Shown: positions 8,489 to 17,205, counted from the first letter of the stretch. The stretch: DNA of 34,523 nt from Mycolicibacterium tusciae (GCF_002086795.1 NZ_MVIM01000029.1:1-34523); one strand, 5' to 3'. Numbers and translations are program-made. Notes: generated by a model not told the origin, from the letters alone.

Positions 8489-8610
8489 GTCGTCCTGTAC
8501 CCGCCTTTTGACGGTGGCGAAACTTACTCAGGCTGTGGATGAGTTGGCGGTTGGGGATAAGTGCGGTTCGGCGGCCGCAGCTTGTCGGGGTCGGGTCGCA
8601 CCGTGTGGCC
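8489..8610. promoter_or_regulatory. Divergent intergenic region DUF1206/yraN
   Basis: 122 bases between two divergent starts, so promoters for both genes should lie here. A TTGACG occurs near 8508 and a GGATAAG near 8555 on the plus strand, but no pair with good spacing is convincing. No strong palindrome was seen. Confidence 0.35.
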
Positions 8611-8991
8611 ATGACTCATCCGAAGACGTCGTGGACCCGCGCCGAGATCGGCGCACTCGGGGAACGCTTGGCCGTCGAGCATCTGCAGTCGGTGGGATTG
8701 CGAGTCCTCGCACGTAACTGGCGCTGCCGTTATGGCGAACTCGATGTGATCGCGGCTGACGACGCCACACGCGTCGTGGTGTTCGTCGAGGTAAAGACCC
8801 GCACCAGCGACCGGTACGGAGGAATCGAACAGGCCGTGACACCGCAGAAGGTGCGTCGGCTGAGGCGCCTCGCGGGGCTGTGGCTGGCACGACAGGACGT
8901 TCGGTGGTCCGGCGTGCGCATCGATGTCGTCGGCGTGCGCATCGGTCGCCGCCCGATCCCGGAGATCACCCATCTGCGGGGAGTGGGCTGA
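8611..8991 (+). CDS. yraN: YraN family (UPF0102) nuclease-fold protein
   Basis: 126 residues from the ATG at 8611 (MTHPKTSWTR); the frame is open further upstream but that part has no family similarity. The core GELDVIAADD followed by VVVFVEVKTRTSDRYG carries the E-D-ExK pattern of the PD-(D/E)xK nuclease fold, as in the YraN/UPF0102 family (Rv2898c type). The cellular role is unproven. Its TGA overlaps the ATG of comM by one base (TGATG). The set yraN-comM-dprA is conserved in mycobacteria and suggests a link to DNA processing. Confidence 0.9.
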   Translation: MTHPKTSWTRAEIGALGERLAVEHLQSVGLRVLARNWRCRYGELDVIAADDATRVVVFVEVKTRTSDRYGGIEQAVTPQKVRRLRRLAGLWLARQDVRWSGVRIDVVGVRIGRRPIPEITHLRGVG

Positions 8992-10502
8992 TGGCGCTGG
9001 GGCGAGCATTCTCGGTCGCCGTGCGCGGCCTTGACGGCCACATCGTGGAGATCGAGGCCGACATCGCGTCAGGGCTGCCCGGTGTGCACCTGGTCGGACT
9101 GCCCGACGCCGCGCTGCAGGAGTCGCGGGACCGGGTTCGCGCGGCGATCACCAACTGCGGCAACGAGTGGCCGCAGACCCGGCTGACGCTGGCGCTCTCA
9201 CCTGCGACGCTGCCGAAGATGGGGTCCGTCTACGACATCGCGCTCGCGTTGGCGGTGATGTCCGCGCACAGCAAGGCGGAGTGGGCGCGGTTGGAGAAAA
9301 CGGTGCTGCTCGGTGAGCTGGCGCTCGACGGCCGGGTGCGCCCCGTGAAGGGAGTGCTGCCTGCGGTACTCGCTGCGAAGAAGGAGGGATGGCCGCTCGT
9401 GGTGGTTCCGGTTGAGAATCTGCCGGAAGCGGCGCTGGTGCACGGCATCGACGTCAAGGGGGTGCGGACACTCGGCCAGCTGAAGTCCTGGATCGAAGGC
9501 AAGGCGCACCTCGAGGACAACGGCGGCACGCCGTACCCGGTGCCGGCACCCGTGGCCGACCTGTCCGACGTGGTCGGTCAAACACAGGCCCGTTACGCCG
9601 TCGAGGTTGCCGCCGCCGGTGCGCATCACCTGATGTTGACCGGCCCGCCGGGCGTCGGAAAAACGATGCTGGCACAGCGGCTTCCGGGTTTGTTGCCCGA
9701 ACTCAGCGAAGGTGAGGCCCTTGAGGTGACGGCGATTCATTCGGTGGCCGGCCTGTTGTCCGGCAGTACGCCGTTGATCACGCGGCCGCCATTCGTCGCG
9801 CCGCATCACACCTCGAGCGTGGCGGCGATGGTCGGCGGCGGCAGCGGATTGGCTCGGCCCGGTGCGGTGAGTCGCGCGCACCGCGGGGTGTTGTTCCTCG
9901 ACGAATGCGCGGAGATCGGCGTCAGTGTGATGGAAGCGTTGCGAACTCCGCTGGAGGACGGGGAGATTCGGCTGGCTCGCCGCGACGGCGTGGCGCGTTA
10001 TCCGGCCCGGTTCCAGTTGGTGCTGGCCGCCAACCCGTGTCCGTGTGCACCTGCGGATCCGCGCGACTGCATCTGTCCGGGGCAGATCAAGCGACGCTAT
10101 CTGGGCAAGCTGTCCGGCCCCCTGCTCGACCGTGTGGACCTGGTCGTCGAGATGCATTCGGAGCGCGCCGGTGCGTTTGCCCAACAGGAGGGTGAGTCGA
10201 CCGCCAAGGTGCGCGAGCGGGTCGCAAAAGCACGTGAGGCCGCCGTGGAGCGGTGGCGGCCCCATGGCATCCGCACAAATGCCGAGGTGAGTGGGTCCCT
10301 ACTGCGCAAGAAGTTCCGGCTTGCCAAGACCGTTACCGAGCCTCTTCGTTTCGCACTCGACCGCGGTCTGCTCAGCCAGCGCGGAGCAGACCGCGTTCAG
10401 CGAGTCGCCTGGACACTCGCCGACCTGGCGGGACGAACGTCGCCGGCGTTGGAGGACGTGACCACAGCGTTGAGCTTTCGACAGGACGGGGGAGCGCGAT
10501 GA
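8991..10502 (+). CDS. comM: ComM-like Mg-chelatase-family AAA+ ATPase (YifB)
   Basis: 503 residues from ATG 8991. The N-terminal part (1-170) has the Lon-protease-like fold segment GLPGVHLVGLPDAALQESRD. The AAA+ core has Walker A GPPGVGKT at 218-225, Walker B VLFLDEC, and the cysteine-rich NPCPC...DCICP segment typical of ComM. The C-terminal Mg-chelatase-type region ends the protein. In naturally competent bacteria ComM is a branch-migration helicase during transformation; the role in mycobacteria is inferred. It overlaps yraN by one base and dprA by four (ATGA). Confidence 0.92.
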   Translation: MALGRAFSVAVRGLDGHIVEIEADIASGLPGVHLVGLPDAALQESRDRVRAAITNCGNEWPQTRLTLALSPATLPKMGSVYDIALALAVMSAHSKAEWARLEKTVLLGELALDGRVRPVKGVLPAVLAAKKEGWPLVVVPVENLPEAALVHGIDVKGVRTLGQLKSWIEGKAHLEDNGGTPYPVPAPVADLSDVVGQTQARYAVEVAAAGAHHLMLTGPPGVGKTMLAQRLPGLLPELSEGEALEVTAIHSVAGLLSGSTPLITRPPFVAPHHTSSVAAMVGGGSGLARPGAVSRAHRGVLFLDECAEIGVSVMEALRTPLEDGEIRLARRDGVARYPARFQLVLAANPCPCAPADPRDCICPGQIKRRYLGKLSGPLLDRVDLVVEMHSERAGAFAQQEGESTAKVRERVAKAREAAVERWRPHGIRTNAEVSGSLLRKKFRLAKTVTEPLRFALDRGLLSQRGADRVQRVAWTLADLAGRTSPALEDVTTALSFRQDGGAR

Positions 10503-11632
10503 TCGATGAGATCGCACGTGCATGGGCCTATTTGTCGCGCGTCGCGGAGCCGCCGTGTCCGGAACTGCGCGCGTTGGCCCGACGAGTCGGCCCGGTGGAG
10601 GCCGCCGACCGTGTGCGTAGCGGAGCAGCCGACGGCACCGTCGGGCGGGTCGTCGAGGCCAGACGCGAGATCGACTGTGCAGCAAAAGATCTAGAAGTCT
10701 TGAACCGTATGGGCGGACGGCTGATCACCGCTGACGATGCCGAGTGGCCGCTGTTGGCATTCAACGCGTTTCGCGGTGTCAAGGACCGGCCGCAGGCACA
10801 TGAGCCGATGGTGCTGTGGGCCGTCGGTCCGATGTGCCTCGACGAGGTTTCCGATCGTGCTGCGGCAATTGTCGGCACGCGGGCGGCCACGGCGTACGGC
10901 GAGTTCGTCGCCGCCGACCTAGCGGCGGGTTTGGCGGCCCGCGACGCGACGGTGATCTCGGGCGGGGCATTCGGAATCGACGGCGCCGCACACCGCGCCG
11001 CGCTGGCGGCGGACGGGACCACGGTGGCCGTGCTCGCAGGTGGCATCGACGTGCCCTATCCGTCGGCGCACGCCGCGATGCTGCGGCAGATCCGCGACCA
11101 CGGTCTCGTGATCAGTGAGTATCCGCCTGGCGAACGGCCCGCGCGGCACCGCTTTCTGACGCGCAACAGATTGGTCGCGGTTCTCGCCGGTGCGACGGTC
11201 GTCGTCGAGGCGGGCGCGCGCAGCGGTGCGGCGAACACCGCGGCGTGGGCCCGTGCGCTGGGGCGTTCGGTCTGCGCGGTGCCCGGCCCGGTGACGTCGT
11301 CTGCGTCGGTCGGCAGTCATGCTCTGCTGAAGGCGGGCGCCAACGTGGTGACTCGCGCCGAGGACGTCATCGAATTGATCGGCCGCGTGGGCGAACTCGC
11401 GCCGGACGAGGACCGACCGGCATCTGTGTTGGACGGGCTGAGCGACGCCGACAAGAGGGTTTACGACGCGCTGCCGGCCCGGGCCGCCCGCACCGCCGAC
11501 GAGATCGCGGTGGCCGCCGGCCTGCCGCCGACGCAGGTGCTCGGTCCGTTGGCGGTGCTGGAGCTGTCCGGTTTGGTGGTGCGCCGAGAGGGGAGGTGGA
11601 AGCTGGCGAGGACGACATCTCGCACGACATGA
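10499..11632 (+). CDS. dprA: DNA-processing protein DprA/Smf
   Basis: 377 residues from the ATG at 10499, which overlaps the comM stop as ATGA. The central Rossmann-like DNA-binding domain is clear: IVGTRAATAYGE, SGGAFGIDGAAHRAAL, VLAGGIDVPYP, ISEYPPGERPARHRFLTRNR and VVEAGARSGAANTAAWA. A C-terminal winged-helix region (about 305-375) follows. DprA loads RecA on single-stranded DNA in transformable bacteria; its job in mycobacteria is not settled. The frame is open 82 codons upstream inside comM, but that part is a shadow. Confidence 0.93.
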   Translation: MIDEIARAWAYLSRVAEPPCPELRALARRVGPVEAADRVRSGAADGTVGRVVEARREIDCAAKDLEVLNRMGGRLITADDAEWPLLAFNAFRGVKDRPQAHEPMVLWAVGPMCLDEVSDRAAAIVGTRAATAYGEFVAADLAAGLAARDATVISGGAFGIDGAAHRAALAADGTTVAVLAGGIDVPYPSAHAAMLRQIRDHGLVISEYPPGERPARHRFLTRNRLVAVLAGATVVVEAGARSGAANTAAWARALGRSVCAVPGPVTSSASVGSHALLKAGANVVTRAEDVIELIGRVGELAPDEDRPASVLDGLSDADKRVYDALPARAARTADEIAVAAGLPPTQVLGPLAVLELSGLVVRREGRWKLARTTSRTT

Positions 11633-11698
11633 GGTAACCGACCGGCACCCGGCGGGCGCTCGTATCCTCGACGTGGCGAGCGATCAACAGGAGGAACA

Positions 11699-12550
11699 GT
11701 GGCAGGACGTCCGGTGCACACGTTCGAAGTGGTGCGTACCGAGCAGCTGACCCCGCATCTCAAGCGGGTCGTGCTCGGCGGCGCAGGCTTCGACACCTTC
11801 ACGCCCAACGACTCCACCGACGCCTACGTCAAGATCGTGTTCGTTCACCCCGGTATCGACGTCGCCGCGTTGGAGCAGCCGCTGACGTTGGACAGCTTCA
11901 AGGCTCTGCCCGCCGCGCAACAACCGCCCGTGCGCACGTACACGGTCCGGAAGGTGGATGCCGAGCGACGCGAGATCGCCATCGACTTCGTGGTGCACGG
12001 TGAGCACGGTGTCGCCGGTCCGTGGGCCGTCGCCGCGCAACCCGGTCAACCGGCCTACCTGATGGGGCCCAGCGGCGGGTACGCGCCCGATCCCGCGGCG
12101 GACTGGCACCTGCTGGCCGGAGACGAGGCCGCTGTGCCGGCGATCGGCGCGGCGTTGGAAGCATTGCCGGACAACGCAATCGGTCAGGTTTTCATCGAGG
12201 TGGGCGGGCCCGACGATGAGGTCGAAATGCAGGCGCCGCCGGGTGTTGACATCACGTGGATCTACCGGGGCGGCCGCGCCGACCTGGTGGCCGAGGACCT
12301 TGCCGGCGACCACGCGCCGCTCATCGACGCCGTGAAGGGCGCGCCGTGGTTACCCGGTCAAGTGCAGGTTTTCATCCACGGCGAGGCGCAGACCATCATG
12401 CACAACCTGCGTCCCTACATCCGCAAGGAGCGTGGCGTGGACGCCAAGTGGGCGTCGTCGATCTCGGGATACTGGCGCCGCGGCCGCACCGAGGAGACGT
12501 TCAGACAGTGGAAGGCGGAACTCGCGAAGGCAGAACAGGCCAACGCGTGA
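11699..12550 (+). CDS. viuB: Siderophore-interacting FAD protein (ViuB-like)
   Basis: 283 residues. It starts with GTG at 11699 behind a strong AGGAGGAA site. The N-terminal FAD-binding domain has the RTYTVR motif and DFVVHGEHGVAGPWA, and the C-terminal SIP domain holds LLAGDEAAVPAIGAALEALP and the closing segment WASSISGYWRRGRTEE. Family members reduce ferric siderophores with NAD(P)H in the cytosol and release Fe2+. It matches Rv2895c in context, between dprA and xerC. No convincing IdeR box was found in the 66-bp upstream gap. Whether the substrate is carboxymycobactin or another siderophore cannot be told. Confidence 0.9.
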   Translation: MAGRPVHTFEVVRTEQLTPHLKRVVLGGAGFDTFTPNDSTDAYVKIVFVHPGIDVAALEQPLTLDSFKALPAAQQPPVRTYTVRKVDAERREIAIDFVVHGEHGVAGPWAVAAQPGQPAYLMGPSGGYAPDPAADWHLLAGDEAAVPAIGAALEALPDNAIGQVFIEVGGPDDEVEMQAPPGVDITWIYRGGRADLVAEDLAGDHAPLIDAVKGAPWLPGQVQVFIHGEAQTIMHNLRPYIRKERGVDAKWASSISGYWRRGRTEETFRQWKAELAKAEQANA

Positions 12551-12574
12551 CCGCGAGCCTGGCACGCTAGCCGC

Positions 12575-13735
12575 ATGGCATACGGCGATTACCAGCTCGA
12601 GATCTACTTCCAGGGTCTGTCCGGCGTCCTGCCGAAGCTCCCGATGTCTTTCGCGGAGTTGGAGGCCAAGGCGCAGGCCGCGATGTCACCGTCGATGTGG
12701 TCCTACGTCGCGGGCGGCGCAGGCGACGAACGCACCCAGCGCGTCAACGCCTCCGCCTTCGAGAACTGGGGTCTCATGCCGCGGATGTTCGTCGGCGCCG
12801 CCGAACGCGATCTGACTGTCGATTTCCTCGGGCTCTCGCTGCCGTCGCCGGTGATGATGGCGCCCGTCGGCGTCATCGGATTGTGCGCGCAGGACGGACA
12901 TGGCGACCTCGCCACAGCACGTGCGGCGGCGCGTACCGGTGTGCCGATGATCGCCTCGACCATGACTGCCGATCCGATGGAGGCTGTCGCCGCCGAATTG
13001 GGTGACACGCCAGGCTTTTTCCAGCTCTACACCCCGAAGGACCGAGACGTTGCCGCGAGCTTCGTGCAACGCGCCGAGGCCGCCGGTTTCAAGGGCGTCG
13101 TCGTGACCCTGGACACCTGGATCCCCGGCTGGCGACCACGCGACCTGTCGACGTCGAACTTCCCGTTCCTGCGTGGTCACTGTCTGGCCAACTACACCAC
13201 CGATCCGGTGTTCCTCGACAACCTGGCGCAGCCGCCGGAAGAGAACATGCAGGCCGCGATCATGCAGTGGATCTCGATCTTCGGAAATCCGCTGACGTGG
13301 GACGATTTGCCGTGGCTGCGCTCGCTCACCTCGCTGCCACTGCTCGTCAAGGGCATCTGCCATCCCGACGACGTGCGGCGCGCGAAAGACGGTGGCGTCG
13401 ACGCCATCTACTGCTCCAACCACGGCGGCCGCCAGGCTAATGGCGGAATACCGGCCATCGACTGCCTACCCGGGGTGGTGGAGGCCGCCGACGGAATGCC
13501 GGTGCTGTTCGATTCGGGCATCCGCAGCGGCGCCGACATCGTCAAGGCGATCGCGCTCGGCGCCTCGACGGTCGCGATCGGCAGGCCTTACACCTACGGC
13601 CTCGCGCTCGGCGGAGAGGACGGCATCGTGCACGTGCTGCGGTCGCTGCTCGCCGAAGCCGACCTGACGATGGCCGTCGACGGCTATCGCTCGCTGAAGG
13701 AACTGACTCCCGATGCGTTGCGGCGCGTCATCTGA
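12575..13735 (+). CDS. Lactate 2-monooxygenase-like FMN enzyme
   Basis: 386 residues of the FMN-dependent alpha-hydroxy-acid oxidase family. It aligns by eye with the M. smegmatis lactate 2-monooxygenase over its whole length, from GDY..EIY.QGL to AVDGYRSLKELT. Y44 (SYVAGG), the FMN-contact APVGV with G99, and the active-site pair H283/R286 in CSNHGGRQ are present. Glycine at 99 is the monooxygenase residue, where lactate oxidases have alanine, so release of acetate and CO2 from lactate is predicted. No clear ribosome site precedes the ATG. It lies between viuB and xerC, which are neighbours in M. tuberculosis, so it is a lineage-specific insertion or was lost there. Confidence 0.85.
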   Translation: MAYGDYQLEIYFQGLSGVLPKLPMSFAELEAKAQAAMSPSMWSYVAGGAGDERTQRVNASAFENWGLMPRMFVGAAERDLTVDFLGLSLPSPVMMAPVGVIGLCAQDGHGDLATARAAARTGVPMIASTMTADPMEAVAAELGDTPGFFQLYTPKDRDVAASFVQRAEAAGFKGVVVTLDTWIPGWRPRDLSTSNFPFLRGHCLANYTTDPVFLDNLAQPPEENMQAAIMQWISIFGNPLTWDDLPWLRSLTSLPLLVKGICHPDDVRRAKDGGVDAIYCSNHGGRQANGGIPAIDCLPGVVEAADGMPVLFDSGIRSGADIVKAIALGASTVAIGRPYTYGLALGGEDGIVHVLRSLLAEADLTMAVDGYRSLKELTPDALRRVI

Positions 13736-13767
13736 GCCGAGCAGTCGTTGTCTGCGACGGTTGAGGC

Positions 13768-14670
13768 GTGGACGCGATACTCGAGGAGTTCGACGAGCAC
13801 CTCGCGCTGGAGCGCGGTCGCTCTGAACACACGCGTCGCGCCTATCTCGGTGATCTGCGGTCGCTGTTCGACTTTGTCGCCCAACGCGCACCCGATGCGG
13901 GGATCTCTGGGCTGACACTGCCGATCCTGCGTTCGTGGCTTGCGGCGCTGGCCGCCACAGGCGCAGCCAGGACGACGCTGGCCCGTCGCACGTCGGCCGT
14001 CAAGACCTTCACGGCGTGGGCGGTGCGACGCGGTCTGATGGCAAGCGACCCCGCCGCCCGCCTGCAGATGCCCAAGGCTCGCCGCACACTGCCGGCCGTG
14101 CTGCGTCAGGACCAGGCGCTGGACGCCATGGCGGCAGCGAAATCCGGTGCACAACAACGAGATCCGTTAGCGCTACGCGACCGTTTGATCGTCGAGCTGC
14201 TTTACGCCAGCGGCATCCGGGTCAGCGAGTTGTGCGGACTGGACATCGACGACGTCGACACCTCCCGACGCCTGCTGCGCGTACTGGGCAAGGGCAACAA
14301 GCAGCGAACGGTGCCGTTCGGGGCGCCCGCGGTATCGGCGCTCACTGCATGGCTGTCCGACGGTCGCCCCGCGTTGGCCACCAAAGACTCTGGTCCCGCG
14401 CTGCTTCTGGGGGCGCGTGGCCGACGGCTCGACCCGCGGCAAGCTCGCACCGTCGTGCACCAGACGATGGCTGCGGTCGACGGCGCCCCCGACATCGGGC
14501 CGCACGGGCTGCGGCACAGCGCCGCCACGCACCTGCTCGAGGGCGGCGCGGATCTGCGCGTCGTACAGGAACTGCTCGGCCATTCCAGCCTGGCCACCAC
14601 GCAGCTCTACACCCACGTCACGGTTGCGCGGCTACGCGCGGTCCACGACCAGGCCCACCCTCGCGCCTGA
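13768..14670 (+). CDS. xerC: Tyrosine recombinase XerC
   Basis: 300 residues from GTG 13768. The N-terminal SAM-like DNA-binding domain (1-105) is followed by the catalytic domain with all expected residues: R151 (SGIRVSELCGL), K175 (GKGNKQR), H246 and R249 (HGLRHSAATHLL), H272 (LGHSSLATTQLYTH) and nucleophile Y281. XerC with XerD resolves chromosome dimers at dif. Length and position next to the M23 gene and rpsB match Rv2894c, so this is the housekeeping recombinase rather than a phage integrase. Confidence 0.95.
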   Translation: MDAILEEFDEHLALERGRSEHTRRAYLGDLRSLFDFVAQRAPDAGISGLTLPILRSWLAALAATGAARTTLARRTSAVKTFTAWAVRRGLMASDPAARLQMPKARRTLPAVLRQDQALDAMAAAKSGAQQRDPLALRDRLIVELLYASGIRVSELCGLDIDDVDTSRRLLRVLGKGNKQRTVPFGAPAVSALTAWLSDGRPALATKDSGPALLLGARGRRLDPRQARTVVHQTMAAVDGAPDIGPHGLRHSAATHLLEGGADLRVVQELLGHSSLATTQLYTHVTVARLRAVHDQAHPRA

Positions 14671-14677
14671 CTGGCGA

Positions 14678-14720
14678 TTCGGCGCGCTAACCGACCGCAA
14701 CGGTGCATCAGCGCGCCCAA
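14678..14720. terminator. Hairpin between convergent xerC and M23 genes
   Basis: ATTCGGCGCGCT (14678-14689 region) pairs with AGCGCGCCCAAT around a 21-base interior, with a perfect 8-bp GC-rich core (14681-14688 with 14710-14717) and one C-C mismatch outside it. It fills the 54-bp gap between convergent genes, so a bidirectional terminator is likely, though no long T run follows. Confidence 0.5.
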
Positions 14721-14724
14721 TTCA

Positions 14725-15210
14725 CTACCGGGTGGGCTTGAGGCGGATCGGCGTGCTTTCGACGAGGCCGAGCGGATCGACGTAGTCCGCGCGCGACGCC
14801 GGACCCCACATCGCACCCCAGTGCAGGCAGGCCGCTGCGGCGCACCCGGCATGGCCGGCCTGCAGTTCGCCGAGCATCGTCCCGGCGTCGACCCGCCGGC
14901 CGGCCCGCACCGACGCCACGACGGGTTCATAGCTGGTGCGTAAACCGCCGGGGTGAGCGATCGACACGACCGGCCTGCCCGCGAGCTCACCAGCGAACAC
15001 CACGGTTCCGCCGGCTGCGGCGAATACGGGCTGACCAGGGGCTCCGGCGAGATCGACGCCGCGATGGCCCGGCTTCCAGTTGGGCGACGGAGCGTCGAAC
15101 ATCCGCACAACAGCCGGTCTAGGCAACAGCGGCCACGCCAGCCGCTCACCATCGGCTGACGCCGGCCCGGCCAGGGCAACCGCAGCCGCGAACAGCACGA
15201 TCCATCGCAT
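14725..15210 (-). CDS. Secreted M23 (LytM-like) peptidase-family protein
   Basis: 161 residues with a signal peptide (MRWIVLFAAAVALAGPASA, cut after 19). The LytM fold is evident: GHRGVDLAG gives the zinc ligands H49 and D53, then AAGGTVVFAG, SIAHPGGLRTSYEPV, and CLHWG with H130. The usual HxH motif is C128-L-H130, so the first histidine, normally catalytic, is replaced by cysteine. It may therefore be a regulator or binding protein instead of an active endopeptidase. It matches Rv2891 in position, divergent from rpsB. It would act in the cell envelope on peptidoglycan. Confidence 0.85.
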   Translation of the reverse strand: MRWIVLFAAAVALAGPASADGERLAWPLLPRPAVVRMFDAPSPNWKPGHRGVDLAGAPGQPVFAAAGGTVVFAGELAGRPVVSIAHPGGLRTSYEPVVASVRAGRRVDAGTMLGELQAGHAGCAAAACLHWGAMWGPASRADYVDPLGLVESTPIRLKPTR

Positions 15211-15498
15211 ATACCCAGCTCAGCGCGATGGGCCACGGTCACGCCAGCCGCCGTCGGTAATCTGTGGAGTAGCGCGTCTGTGTGGAAAAAGCACCCCTGG
15301 ACAGCGTGTAAACTCCTATCCGCAGCTCGCTTGCGCGGGCTGACTTCGCGTGTCTGCACATGACCCGGTTCCACCAAGGTCAATCAGGATGCCGTCGGTC
15401 CCGTTCTCGGACGGGTTCGGCACTCCCGCGGGCACCAGGGCACGGCGTCATCCGACGCTGCGCGACAACCGACGACAGAGAAGGCCGGCCAAAACATT
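15211..15498 (+). promoter_or_regulatory. rpsB upstream region and probable leader
   Basis: 288 bases between the divergent M23 gene and rpsB. A possible -10 element TAAACT is at 15309-15314 without a clear -35. Just after it lies CAGCTCGC-TTGC-GCGGGCTG (15323-15342), an 8-bp stem with one G-U pair and a four-base loop. A second small stem, CCCGT-6-ACGGG, occurs near 15402-15417. If the -10 is right, the rpsB mRNA has a structured leader of roughly 180 nt, a possible site for S2 feedback control. The ribosome site before ATG is weak (AGAAGG, about 15 bases away). Confidence 0.4.
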
Positions 15499-16335
15499 AT
15501 GGCTGTTGTGACCATGAAACAGCTGCTGGACAGCGGCACCCACTTCGGGCATCAGACCCGTCGCTGGAATCCCAAGATGAAGCGGTTCATCTTCACCGAC
15601 CGCAACGGCATCTACATCATCGACCTGCAGCAGACGCTGACGTACATCGACAAGGCCTACGAATTCGTCAAAGAGACTGTCGCCCACGGCGGCAGCATCA
15701 TGTTCGTCGGCACCAAGAAGCAAGCGCAGGAGTCGATCGCCGAAGAGTCGACCCGCGTCGGCATGCCCTACGTGAACCAGCGCTGGCTGGGCGGCATGCT
15801 CACCAACTTCTCGACCGTGCACAAGCGTCTGCAGCGCCTCAAGGAACTCGAGGCCATGGAGCAGACCGGTGGCTTCGAGGGTCGCACCAAGAAGGAAATC
15901 CTGATGCTGACCCGCGAGAAGAACAAGCTCGAGCGCAGCCTCGGCGGCATCCGGGACATGCAGAAGGTGCCGTCGGCGATCTGGGTCGTCGACACCAACA
16001 AGGAGCACCTCGCGGTTGCGGAGGCCCGCAAGCTGAACATCCCGATCATCGCGATCCTCGACACCAACTGCGATCCGGACCTCGTCGACTACCCCATCCC
16101 GGGCAACGACGACGCGATCCGCTCGGCCGCGCTGCTGACCAAGGTCGTGGCCTCCGCGGTGGCCGAGGGCCTGCAGGCCCGTGCCGGTGCAGGCCGCGAT
16201 GGTGACAAGGCCGAGGCCGAGGGTGCCGAGCCGCTCGCCGAGTGGGAGCAGGAACTGCTCGCCGGCGCCACGGCGTCCACCGATGCCGGTGGGGCCGACG
16301 CCGCCCCCACCACTGAAACCCCTCAAGAGTCATAG
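15499..16335 (+). CDS. rpsB: 30S ribosomal protein S2
   Basis: 278 residues. The start AVVTMKQLLDSGTHFGHQTR and the motifs FTDRNGIYIIDL, PYVNQRWLGGMLTNFSTV and IPIIAILDTNCDPDLVDYPI are characteristic of bacterial S2. An acidic Ala/Glu-rich tail of about 45 residues follows the core, as usual in actinobacteria. It is the first gene of the rpsB-tsf operon, with 12 bases before the tsf ATG. Confidence 0.98.
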   Translation: MAVVTMKQLLDSGTHFGHQTRRWNPKMKRFIFTDRNGIYIIDLQQTLTYIDKAYEFVKETVAHGGSIMFVGTKKQAQESIAEESTRVGMPYVNQRWLGGMLTNFSTVHKRLQRLKELEAMEQTGGFEGRTKKEILMLTREKNKLERSLGGIRDMQKVPSAIWVVDTNKEHLAVAEARKLNIPIIAILDTNCDPDLVDYPIPGNDDAIRSAALLTKVVASAVAEGLQARAGAGRDGDKAEAEGAEPLAEWEQELLAGATASTDAGGADAAPTTETPQES

Positions 16336-16347
16336 GGAAAGGCTGAT

Positions 16348-17163
16348 ATGGCGAACTACACCGCTGCCGATGTGAAGCGCCTTCGCGACCTCACCGGCGC
16401 CGGCATGCTCGACTCCAAGAACGCGCTGGTCGAGTCGGAGGGCGACTTCGACAAGGCCGTCGAACTGCTTCGCATCAAGGGCGCCAAGGACGTCGGCAAG
16501 CGCGCTGAGCGCGCCACCGCCGAAGGTCTGGTCGCCGCGAAGGACGGCGCGCTGATCGAGCTGAACTCCGAGACCGACTTCGTGGCCAAGAACGCCGAGT
16601 TCCAGGCCGCGGCCGACCAGATCGTCGCGGCCGCCGCGGCGGCCAAGGCCACCGATGTCGACGCGCTCAAGGCCGCCAAGGTCGGCGACACCACGGTCGA
16701 GCAGCTCGTCGCGGACCTGTCGGCGAAGATCGGCGAGAAGCTCGAACTGCGCCGCGTCGCCTACTTCGACGGCACCGTCGAGACGTACCTGCACAAGCGT
16801 GCCGCCGACCTGCCGCCCGGAGTGGGTGTTCTGGTCGAGTACACGGGCGATGACAAGAGCGCTGCGCACGCCGTGGCGTTGCAGATCGCGGCTCTGAAGG
16901 CGAAGTACCTCACCCGTGAGGACGTGCCCGAGGACATCGTCGCCAACGAGCGACGCATTGCCGAGGAGACGGCCAAGGAGGAGGGCAAGCCCGAGCAGGC
17001 GCTGCCCAAGATCGTCGAAGGCCGCGTGACCGGCTTCTACAAGGACGTCGTGCTGCTGGATCAGCCGTCGGTGTCCGATGGCAAGAAGACCGTGAAGGCG
17101 CTGCTCGACGAGGCGGGCGTGACCGTCACCCGGTTCGTGCGCTTCGAGGTCGGCCAGACCTAG
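16348..17163 (+). CDS. tsf: Elongation factor Ts
   Basis: 271 residues. The N-terminal UBA-like domain AADVKRLRDLTGAGMLDSKNAL and the EF-Tu-contacting TDFVAKN (76-82) are clear, followed by the two core subdomains. It catalyses GDP/GTP exchange on EF-Tu. A GGGAAAGG site precedes the ATG. It is co-transcribed with rpsB and ends at a strong intrinsic terminator. Confidence 0.98.
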   Translation: MANYTAADVKRLRDLTGAGMLDSKNALVESEGDFDKAVELLRIKGAKDVGKRAERATAEGLVAAKDGALIELNSETDFVAKNAEFQAAADQIVAAAAAAKATDVDALKAAKVGDTTVEQLVADLSAKIGEKLELRRVAYFDGTVETYLHKRAADLPPGVGVLVEYTGDDKSAAHAVALQIAALKAKYLTREDVPEDIVANERRIAEETAKEEGKPEQALPKIVEGRVTGFYKDVVLLDQPSVSDGKKTVKALLDEAGVTVTRFVRFEVGQT

Positions 17164-17178
17164 CAACGCTCTACCGCG

Positions 17179-17205
17179 AAGGCCCCCAGGATTCTGGGGC
17201 CTTTT
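17179..17205 (+). terminator. Rho-independent terminator of rpsB-tsf
   Basis: AAGGCCCCCAG and CTGGGGCCTT pair around the loop GATT, with a single bulged C, giving a 10-bp GC-rich stem. TTTT follows directly. It lies 15 bases after the tsf stop. Confidence 0.9.

Noticed and set aside
8534..8560. DnaA-box-like TGTGGATGA and GGGGATAA
   Set aside because: Only two imperfect matches, no AT-rich unwinding region and no dnaA/dnaN nearby, so no origin is claimed.
11633..11698. Possible IdeR box before viuB (GAGGTAACC)
   Set aside because: The similarity is too short and lacks the palindromic partner.
13768..14670. Phage or island integrase
   Set aside because: Length, catalytic pattern and position between core genes fit chromosomal XerC; no attachment site or phage genes are adjacent.
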